Source: Apostichopus japonicus (Eukaryota; Echinodermata; Holothuroidea; Aspidochirotida; Stichopodidae). From it: a stretch of 64,000 nt of DNA. The stretch's first letter is position 1. Every line of letters begins with the position of its first letter. Location of the stretch: contig NC_092561.1 in NCBI RefSeq assembly GCF_037975245.1, positions 1,648,501 to 1,712,500 on the forward strand. Reading direction: 5' to 3'. Positions 57,273 to 64,000 of the stretch are shown one piece after another. Position numbers and translations under genes: made by a program. The notes below the pieces were generated by a model. The model was given only the letters and a program-made list of their open reading frames with translations, had not been told where the DNA came from and searched no databases.

Positions 57273-58104
57273 GTAATATTCTGTCTGTTGATGGGGGTGG
57301 GGGGGTGGATCGGGGAAGGGAAGGGTTGAAGGGGGAACAAAGTATTCGTGATCGTTCCCAGGGTTTGCAGCGTCAATTGAGACACTGTAACCTCGGGCCG
57401 TGCCATTTGAAATGAATCAATCCAACGTGACGCCTTGCCGCCTATACAGTTAACACAAAGTTTGCTGCTGTCGTCAATAACTTGAGTCAGAGTAGGATAT
57501 TAATAATATTTGCAACAGTAAAAAGAAGAACACAATGGTGGTAGGAAGGGACCGGCCCAGCCAATCGAAAGGCGAGGGAAAGGTTGTGAAAACTGTATTG
57601 GTACTTGGAGGTCCATCTTGGTGATATAGGAAAAATATGTAATGTGTCCGTTTGTGTGTATTTACTTGTGTGAGTGAGCACGGAAGTAACTTCTAACCAT
57701 AAAAATGGTGAGATGTTTCTTGGCATGAGAGGAAGTGCGTTGGACGTCAAACGTTCAAAAGTCAACTAACGAAAAACATCAGACTCTGCAAGTTATCAGC
57801 GCCTGGAAAACGACAATGGTCACGTGTCCACAAAGTCAAACCTGACTAAGTTTATGCGAAAATCAATCTTGGTATATTTTCACATATATTAGTTATAAAG
57901 ACAAACTGTAAGTATTGCAGTGGGTATATATCTAACAGTAAATTTCACACAGTGGATGTTATTTACTTTCATTCTGTGTGAAAGGCCCATGAAGTTTAAG
58001 TTTCAATATGGTGTTTCGAAAAGAATCATACTTAAACCGTAAGGCTCGTGTACTTCAGATTTGCTGGTTATATGACGATGTAGTTTGTTTCTTTCCATTT
58101 ACAG
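57273..58104. other. upstream region of aldo-keto reductase
   Basis: Non-coding. CCATTTACAG at 58095-58104 looks like a splice acceptor, so the first coding exon may be preceded by a 5' UTR exon. No TATA box or start site could be fixed. Confidence 0.35.
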
Positions 58105-58125
58105 AGGTAACTATCAACATTCGTT

Positions 58126-58200
58126 ATGACGTCAACATTGTCCCACGTGATATTGGCGGATGGCAGCAAGATTCCTAGAATTGGTCTGGGTACATGGTTG
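58126..58200 (+). CDS. aldo-keto reductase exon 1
   Basis: Twenty-five codons from ATG to the donor GTATGT, ending [10 protein letters not shown]. The upstream in-frame stop at 58108-58110 supports this start. Confidence 0.88.
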
Positions 58201-58306
58201 GTATGTATTAGAAGTGTGTAATTGTGGTATGGTACCGGCGTTATTCCTTTCCCGTATGTTATACTGATGTGGCATATCTTATATTTTCCAACTTCTGCGT
58301 TGGTTT

Positions 58307-58381
<75 letters not shown>

Positions 58382-58754
58382 GAAAACAGTGAAAAAACTT
58401 CCAGCCTCCACCGGGATTCGAACCCTAACCACTAGGCTATGGACGCTGATTGTATGTCCACAGGTTCGAAACCGGTAAGGAAGGTCGTAATTTCACTGTA
58501 GGCGTTTGTCACCTGTATCGAACAATACTAGTTCTGTTTTTATGACATATTCGCTTTACTCTAGAGATGAAACATGATTCTAACCAACTCGAAGTCATTT
58601 GTGATTCCTAAAGCCGGATCTCGAAATAGATACTTTGAACAGACGTTTGTTTATGAAATGGAGGTAAACGACAAAGGCAAATGAATATATAATTGAAAAC
58701 GTAATGTGTTGGAAAATCCAGAACAGTGAAAAAACTTCCAGCCTCCACCGGGAT

Positions 58755-58802
<48 letters not shown>

Positions 58803-58989
58803 TCTTTTTCTTTTTTTAAAGTCAAAACCTGGTGACGTGAAACAAGCAGTCAAATCGGCTATAGACGCTGGGTACCGTCACATAGATGGAGCATACGTTT
58901 ATAGAAATGAAAAGGAAATTGGTGATGCCCTTAAAGAAAAAATGGATGAAGGAATTATTGAACGGAAAGATATTTTCATTACCACAAAG
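58126..58989 (+). CDS. aldo-keto reductase (3' partial, first two coding exons)
   Basis: Two exons, 58126-58200 and 58822-58989, join in phase 0 to give 81 residues: [20 protein letters not shown], then [45 protein letters not shown] and the rest to IFITTK. The order matches the start of AKR1-like NADPH-dependent reductases: the IPxIGLGTW strand, GYRHID, and the conserved Asp (D47), Tyr (Y52) and Lys (K81) of the catalytic tetrad. The fourth residue, His, would be in a later exon. The next exon (normally starting near LWN) is not found up to 64000, so the gene continues beyond the window or is interrupted by the retrotransposon in this intron. The substrate cannot be predicted. The start codon is the first ATG after an in-frame TAA. 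Confidence 0.9.
58309..58379. repeat. (TA)n microsatellite
   Basis: About 70 bases of pure TA repeat in aldo-keto reductase intron 1. Confidence 0.97.
58386..58460 (-). mobile_element. tRNA-like SINE fragment with duplicated 36-bp segment
   Basis: On the minus strand it reads TAGCCTAGTGGTTAG (A-box-like) followed closely by GGTTCGAATCCC (B-box-like), so the normal spacer is deleted. The sequence 58386-58421 (ACAGTGAAAAAACTTCCAGC onward to GGGATTCGA) is repeated exactly at 58723-58758. Confidence 0.55.
58723..58758 (-). repeat. second copy of 36-bp SINE segment
   Basis: Identical over 36 bases to 58386-58421, and cut at GGGATTCGA by the following TA repeat. The first copy is preceded by a TA repeat and this one is followed by one. 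Confidence 0.9.
58757..58798. repeat. (TA)n microsatellite near splice acceptor
   Basis: About 42 bases of TA ending 23 bases before the AG of aldo-keto reductase exon 2, next to the pyrimidine tract CTTCTTTTTCTTTTTTT. Confidence 0.95.
58822..58989 (+). CDS. aldo-keto reductase exon 2
   Basis: Acceptor TTTTTAAAG, donor GTATGA. Fifty-six codons with [14 protein letters not shown] (catalytic Asp and Tyr) and terminal IFITTK (catalytic Lys). Phase 0 at both ends. Confidence 0.92.
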
Positions 58990-59227
58990 GTATGAGTACT
59001 TGGTTACTTTAGATGACGCTGGGAGAGTTGCGTCAACCGCAAAGAACCTACACCTGATTCCAACTATCCTACCCATCCACTCTCCGAAACGTTTGGGAAG
59101 GAGGGAGGGGAAGGGGAGGCTAGAGAGTCATGGGATTCCTACAAAGAAGTGATAATCATATTAGTTATTGGATTAATCCAATTATTTCTTTATAACGGTA
59201 AGAACTATTCAAGATGAAAACCACCAC

Positions 59228-59347
59228 CATAGGCGTACGAGGCGGGGGGGGGGGGGGGCAGGGGGGCAGACTGCCCCCCCAAATTTCCAGAGGACAAGAA
59301 ATTCGGGCAAAAGTCCTGAAAAATTCGGGCAGCCTAAGAGGAGAAAA

Positions 59348-59384
<37 letters not shown>

Positions 59385-59550
59385 TTTTTAGGCTGCCCGA
59401 ATTTTTCAGGACTTTTGCCCGAATTTCTTGTGCTCTGGAAATATATGCAGTAGCTTGCCCGAATCTTTTCAAATTTTTGCCCGACAATTCCATGATTTTC
59501 TTTATTTAGCATCATGATGCCCGAATATTTCCGTGTAACACCACCGTAAG
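59228..59550. repeat. MITE-like repeat related to 6611-6962
   Basis: Starts CATAGGCGTACGAGGCGGGG, like the left end of the element at 6611, followed by a G run. It contains repeated TTCGGGCA/TGCCCGAA motifs. The right end was not found, so the extent is approximate. A hairpin lies inside it. Confidence 0.5.
59283..59442. repeat. inverted repeat, 55-bp arms around (AT)n
   Basis: Arms 59283-59337 and 59388-59442 are reverse complements with about one mismatch (AGAGGACAAG versus the complement of CTTGTGCTCT). Between them lie AAAAAAA, (AT)n at about 59349-59379 and TTTTTTTTT. It can extrude as a cruciform. Confidence 0.85.
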
Positions 59551-59623
59551 CGCAGTTCATCTGGGCTACCACGCTTTTTGCACAATCAATTTTTTTTTTA
59601 ACTAATCAATTGTATACCTGGAC
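59551..59623. other. short unique segment with presumed target site
   Basis: The last eight bases, ACCTGGAC (59616-59623), are the presumed left target-site copy of the truncated hAT-like element that follows. Confidence 0.4.
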
Positions 59624-59776
59624 CAAGGTCGGCGGAACCGGGGGGCGGGGGTACAGGGGGCACGTGCCCCCCACTTTTCCTCAGGTTAAAAATGTGCCTT
59701 TTTTCTACATAAAAATTGAGGTGCCTCAAGTTAGCAAGAGGCCAGGGAACCAGAATGAACACTCGGGAAGGGCCGT
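59624..59776 (-). mobile_element. hAT-like MITE, second copy, cut by LTR insertion
   Basis: Starts CAAGGTCGGCGGAACCGGGG and is the reverse complement of about 3325-3481 of the first copy, including ACATAAAAATTGAGGTG and CACTCGGGAAGGGCCGT. Similarity stops abruptly at 59776/59777, where a TGTCAC LTR terminus begins. The rest of the MITE should therefore lie on the far side of the retrotransposon. Confidence 0.82.
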
Positions 59777-61730
59777 TGTCACCCACAAAAAGAATGCAAG
59801 TGGCAATGCGACACATTCGCCTAGCGGCTATCCAAAATCAAAATGCAATGTAAAAAAGAAATACTCCAACCAACTAATGATGCAGAACAAGTTTTATAAA
59901 TTCAACCTCTTAAGTGAATAGGTATTTATTGAGGAGGAACTTTCTCCTTAAAATAATAAAAAAAAGGAACATGCAAAATAAAGGTTACAGCGTTCTGTAA
60001 TACTGCTTAGGAACACGTAGGCCTCCTGAATACTTAGAGATAACAGATTGCTTTGGCGCAATCTTTACCAGAGGATAACATATACTAGATTTAGCTTAAC
60101 TACTGAAAAGGTTAAGACTTTCCAAAGTTTTGATACCCCTGGATCTTTTTCAATTGCGAGAGAGCAAACTGGCACGTATAAATTTAGTCTTAATATATAT
60201 TAATTGGATATTCTTTTCTCTATAGAAGAATGAGATTACCTCTTCTAGTCTGAAGAGCTTTCCCCCCTTTACATCATGAAATTCTGATTTAACATTTATC
60301 TTAAAAAAAAAATGAGTTCTGAGTTGTCACTATGACGAATATTGCCTAAAGGTGTTGACAATACTTGTTGACACGTGGTTGCTGATATCAGGTTGTGGTA
60401 GGTGTTATAGTCGGTGATAAAACTATCCTCAAAAGCTTCCGGTCTTCGACCCAATGTGAGAGGAAAGTGGCACTGTATCGGAACAAAATACACAATCAGA
60501 TTCTCTGATAATACTTTGTCCAAATACAATATACTAAATATGTTGCATAAATTTATAATACAAAATTTGTAACAATAAGCCATATATGAATCTTGAACAA
60601 AGTTTAGTTTGTTCCACATACAAACAAAAAATTGGTTAAACTCAAACATATATACATTCCTACTCCAAAGCTATGGTGAGCACATCATAACTCTCCTTTA
60701 TGCACACTAACCTCATGTTCACTCCACTAAACATATAACCCCTCTCTGCCAAAATCACTTGAATTAATTTGTAATGCTATAAAAGTTACCATCACTATTA
60801 CAATCATAGCAAACATCCACTTTCTTAAGGAAAGTCAATTAAGGCGTGACTTTTACTATCCAACATAATGAAAAATTACTACACAAAATTAAACTGACTT
60901 TTGTGCACCTCCAAAAGTATACAAACTTTAAAGTGGTTGCATCCCAAATATTACATATACAGAACAGATTAATATAACAAGTTTCTACTTACAATGGTTC
61001 CAGTTCTTAAACTGTCAGACGAGCTCTGCAATACAGCTTTACTTTATCCGGTCAGGTGATGTACTTCCATCCCAACTCTGCCGACAAGCTGCCCTATCCA
61101 GAACACTAAATATTGTGTGATACTGGAATCTCCAGGGAAAAATTGTGTTTCAAGCTTTCACAGTTAAATGCCAGATATTAATTAAAGTATGCCAGCCCAG
61201 GCTTCAATACAGGTATCCTATATATAGGATCCTGTGCCCCATGATATGAAAATCACAATATTGTAGCTCCGTCTTTTTCAGCTAAGAGATATAGCAGGAC
61301 TCAATCCGATGATGGTATTTTGGAGAGTGAATAAAAATCTTATCCAACACTCACTTCACTGGCTGTATGTGATGTCACACATAATTAATAGTGTATCAAT
61401 TTGCATAACTTGGCAATACAATACATTGTCATCTTGACTATGTCCTGCCCTGGTAGGTTTCTTTTGTGTGCACTAGCTATGCTATGCTACCCTGTACCTT
61501 TGTATTATATACTCAATTATGCTACCTTGTATTTTTGTAGTGAATAGAGGGATTAGGGTTTATGTAAATTGTCCTACATCCTTGGATACTACTTTCCAAC
61601 ATCAACAACAACCAGCATTGACTAAAGTCAAAGTTACTAAAAAAAAACTTTCTAAAATAAACAGCTGACAGATTGACTTCTTCTGTCATACAAATACAAA
61701 TTAACTAAATTATACTATTCTAATGTGACA
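59777..61730 (-). mobile_element. probable 3' LTR of Gmr1-like retrotransposon
   Basis: Bounded on the left by TGTCACCC at 59777, exactly where MITE homology ends, and on the right by GTGACA at 61725-61730, next to a polypurine tract. On the minus strand the LTR would start TGTCAC and end GTGACA, the usual TG...CA inverted termini. At 1954 bp it is long but plausible. A palindromic CCTATATATAGG near 61210 could serve as a TATA region. The second LTR is outside the window, so length and termini cannot be verified by pair comparison. The 117-codon frame inside it (60296-60649, minus) has no known domain. Confidence 0.65.
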
Positions 61731-61734
61731 ATTA

Positions 61735-61745
61735 ACTCCCTCCTT
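61735..61745 (-). promoter_or_regulatory. polypurine tract (plus-strand primer)
   Basis: On the minus strand AAAGGAGGGAG lies 4 bases before the presumed LTR start TGTCAC and about 150 bases after the pol stop codon. This is the expected place for the primer of second-strand synthesis. Confidence 0.65.
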
Positions 61746-61894
61746 TAATAAAATGTGTCTAACACATTTATACACATCTCACATTAGGATATTTGTTTCA
61801 GCCTATCCTGCACTGAAATCTCCTTCAATTTCCTCTGCTTCTCCCTAAGCTTCCTGAAATCACACATTTCCATACACTATTGGAAATGAATTTC

Positions 61895-64000
61895 TTACAG
61901 CTCTTTGCTGATGAAGGATAAGAAATTGGCTTGCATTATTTCTGTACTTCTACTCAAGTAGTCAGCCCCTACATTATCGGCTCCCTTTATCACTTGGATG
62001 CGGTAACGATATGGCTGTAATGCCAGTGCCCACCTCATTATCCTTCCATTTGCCACTTTCGACTTCCGAATGCATGTCAATGGTTGATGGTCTGTCTCTA
62101 TTACAAATTCCTTGCCATAGAGATATGGCTCAAACTTGAGTACAGCCCAGACTACGGCCAAGCATTCTCTCTCCATCACTGAGTATCTCATTTGACTCTT
62201 GTTCAGCTTTTTGCTAGCATAGGCTACTGGAAATTTTTCACCTGCAAACTCCTGAAGAAGGATCGCACCAACTCCTGTATCCGAAGCGTCTGTCCGAAGT
62301 GTGAATTCCCTGTGGAGGTCGGGGAGCTGAAGTATCGGTGAGCTTGCAAGCTTACTCTTCAGTGTTTGGAACGCCTGTTCCTGGCTCTCGCCCCATCTAA
62401 TCACGTTTGGTTCCCCTTTCTTCGTACAGTTAGTCAGTGGTACTGCCACGGCTGCGAAGTTTGGTACAAACTTCCTGTAGTAACCTACCAACCCTAAGAA
62501 TGATCTCACTTGAGTCTTTGTAGTTGGTCTCTCTGCTTGCTGAATGGCTTTAATTTTGTCAGGTTTGGGCTTTACTCTACCTTCTCCTATAATATGTCCT
62601 AAAAATTCCACCTCATTGTACCCAATGAAACATTTTGTAGGTCTAGCCGTCAAGTTGGCTTTCTTGATTCTTGTGAAGACTTCTTTTACTCTCTGGAGAT
62701 GTTCCTCCCATGTCTGAGTGTGTATCAGGATATCATCTACATAACTATGGACATTCTCAATTCCTTTAAGAAGCTTCCTCATCACTCTGTTGAATGTAGC
62801 ACCAGAATTCACAAGACCAAATGGCATCATATTGAACTCGTATAACCCATCATGAGTCACAAATGCTGTTAATGGCTTCGACTCTTTTGCCATTGGGATT
62901 TGCCAGTAACCTTTGCTCAGATCGATTTTACTGAAGTAGCAATCCTTGGATAACTTTGCAAAAATCTCTTCCTGGTCTGGAACAGGCTCAGCATCAAACT
63001 CCGTGATCATGTTAATTTTGCGTGTGTCGCAACAGGCCCTCAAAGATCCATCCGGCTTCTTTAATGCTACCAACGGACAAGCGTATGGACTTTTGCTGTG
63101 CGATATTACGCCCATCCTCAGCATACTTTGGATCTCCTTGCGGATATCATCTCGAAGAGCATGTGGTATTGGATAAGGTTTACTCCTTATAGGTGTTGTA
63201 TCGCTGACTTTGATGACATGTTCACCGAGCTTTGTCTTCCCCGGTAGGTCAGTCAAACTGTCTTCAAACTCTGTCAATATTTGTTGTACCTGTTGACTTT
63301 TTGTTTTTCCTAATTGTCCGCTGATATTCACATCAGTACTTCGCTCCTTCTGAAACATAGGTGGAAGATGTATAAGATCATCTGTGAAAAATGATTTGAG
63401 TTCAGATATACCAGATTCCTCTTGTGGTTCATCTTCTAGAACCGATGTGCAGACAACTTCATACATACTTTGTATTGGCATCTCGAACATAGTAGCTGCC
63501 ACTTCACGTCTGTTATATTTCTTTAGCAGGTTGGCGTGAAATGTTTTGACCCTATGGCCAAAGTCTATTTTGTAGTTCATTGTACCAACTTTCTCCACTA
63601 TTGGAAATGGTCCCTTCCACTGCATAAGTAGCTTGTTCTTATCAGTGGGGAGAAGGAGGAGGACTTCTTCTCCTACTTTCATGTTTCTTACTCTTGCTTT
63701 CTTGTTGTAGTACGTTTTGTACCTTTGTCTAGACTTCTTGAGCTCCTCACGTGCTAGTTGACATGTTTGCTCCAAACGTTCCTGTAAGTCCAACACGTAC
63801 TGGTACACAGTCTTCGTCTCACTTACTTCTGATTCGCCGGTCCATAATTCCTTAAGAATCCGCATAGGACCACGCACGGTCCGCCCATATAGCAGTTCAA
63901 ATGGCGAGAAGCCTGTGCTTTCCTGTGGCGTTTCCCTGTACGCAAACAGTAGGGGATCTATATATCTGTCCCAATCTTTAGGCCTTTCATCGCACATCTT
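61895..64000 (-). CDS. pol: Gmr1-like Ty3/gypsy pol: integrase C-terminus, RT, RNase H (5' partial)
   Basis: An uninterrupted frame of 701 codons runs in from the right edge and stops at TAA (61895-61897). Counting from the first Met in the window, it shows in order: the integrase core end (DPLLFAYRETPQESTGF at 14-30), the integrase GPY/F-type region (WKGPFPIVEKVG at 127-138), reverse transcriptase (PYPIPHALRDDI from 275; KIDLSKGYWQIP with D359; YVDD at 419-422; FLGHIIGEGRVKP), and RNase H (LRTDASDTGVGAIL with D570; ETDHQPL with D636; GADNVGADYLSRS). Integrase before RT is the reverse of ordinary Ty3/gypsy and resembles Ty1/copia, yet the RT and RNase H are clearly gypsy-type, which defines Gmr1-like elements. 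The catalytic residues and open frame suggest a young, possibly recently active copy. Gag, protease and the integrase N-terminus lie beyond the window. Confidence 0.93.
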   Translation of the reverse strand, partial: KMCDERPKDWDRYIDPLLFAYRETPQESTGFSPFELLYGRTVRGPMRILKELWTGESEVSETKTVYQYVLDLQERLEQTCQLAREELKKSRQRYKTYYNKKARVRNMKVGEEVLLLLPTDKNKLLMQWKGPFPIVEKVGTMNYKIDFGHRVKTFHANLLKKYNRREVAATMFEMPIQSMYEVVCTSVLEDEPQEESGISELKSFFTDDLIHLPPMFQKERSTDVNISGQLGKTKSQQVQQILTEFEDSLTDLPGKTKLGEHVIKVSDTTPIRSKPYPIPHALRDDIRKEIQSMLRMGVISHSKSPYACPLVALKKPDGSLRACCDTRKINMITEFDAEPVPDQEEIFAKLSKDCYFSKIDLSKGYWQIPMAKESKPLTAFVTHDGLYEFNMMPFGLVNSGATFNRVMRKLLKGIENVHSYVDDILIHTQTWEEHLQRVKEVFTRIKKANLTARPTKCFIGYNEVEFLGHIIGEGRVKPKPDKIKAIQQAERPTTKTQVRSFLGLVGYYRKFVPNFAAVAVPLTNCTKKGEPNVIRWGESQEQAFQTLKSKLASSPILQLPDLHREFTLRTDASDTGVGAILLQEFAGEKFPVAYASKKLNKSQMRYSVMERECLAVVWAVLKFEPYLYGKEFVIETDHQPLTCIRKSKVANGRIMRWALALQPYRYRIQVIKGADNVGADYLSRSTEIMQANFLSFISKEL

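Noticed and set aside
58595-59572. Frames with long Tyr-Ile repeats
   Set aside because: They are translations of (TA)n microsatellites in the aldo-keto reductase introns.
60296-60649. 117-codon minus-strand frame
   Set aside because: It lies inside the presumed LTR and has no known domain, so it is treated as chance.
1-64000. CRISPR arrays, operons, prophage or other prokaryotic systems
   Set aside because: No regularly spaced direct repeats with unique spacers, no tightly packed frames and clear spliceosomal introns; this is animal DNA.

Overview
The window is AT-rich, repeat-dense animal genomic DNA with intron-split genes, GT-AG splice sites, microsatellites and many short transposon copies. 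Nothing looks bacterial or viral-genome-like. The best lineage clue is an LTR retrotransposon at the right edge: its integrase lies upstream of reverse transcriptase and RNase H in one frame. That Gmr1-like order within Ty3/gypsy is known mainly from deuterostomes. With the large introns and compact exons this suggests an invertebrate deuterostome, perhaps an echinoderm. The lineage is an inference.

Layout. (1) 1-28558: no gene could be supported. The stretch holds several MITEs (two with perfect 8-bp target-site duplications), a 166-bp near-perfect palindrome, a 132-bp tandem repeat and one copy of a TTAA-flanked MITE. It may be intergenic, or a long 5' intron of the next gene. (2) 28559-51787, + strand: twelve exons with consistent phases encode the last 658 residues of a DUF229-type protein, a sulfatase/alkaline-phosphatase-like extracytoplasmic enzyme family. 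At least one 5' exon (start codon, membrane anchor) is missing. Its introns carry two TTAA MITEs, tRNA-derived SINEs, LINE 3' remnants, a foldback element and microsatellites. (3) 51788-57123: probable long 3' UTR and intergenic DNA, with a SINE, a hAT-like MITE with perfect 8-bp duplications, a candidate polyadenylation signal and a fourth TTAA MITE. (4) 57124-57272: an unassigned exon-like open stretch. (5) 58126-58989, + strand: the first two coding exons of an aldo-keto reductase. (6) 59000-64000: the next intron of that gene, with a hairpin repeat, then a hAT-like MITE cut exactly where the long LTR of the Gmr1-like element begins. The retrotransposon lies on the minus strand and its 5' part is beyond the window.

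The two host genes show no evident functional link. The aldo-keto reductase would be an NADPH-dependent cytosolic oxidoreductase; the DUF229 protein probably acts in the secretory pathway or at the cell surface. The most unusual items are the integrase-first pol order, the nested insertion with precisely predictable flanks, and a set of MITEs sharing an internal core despite divergent ends.
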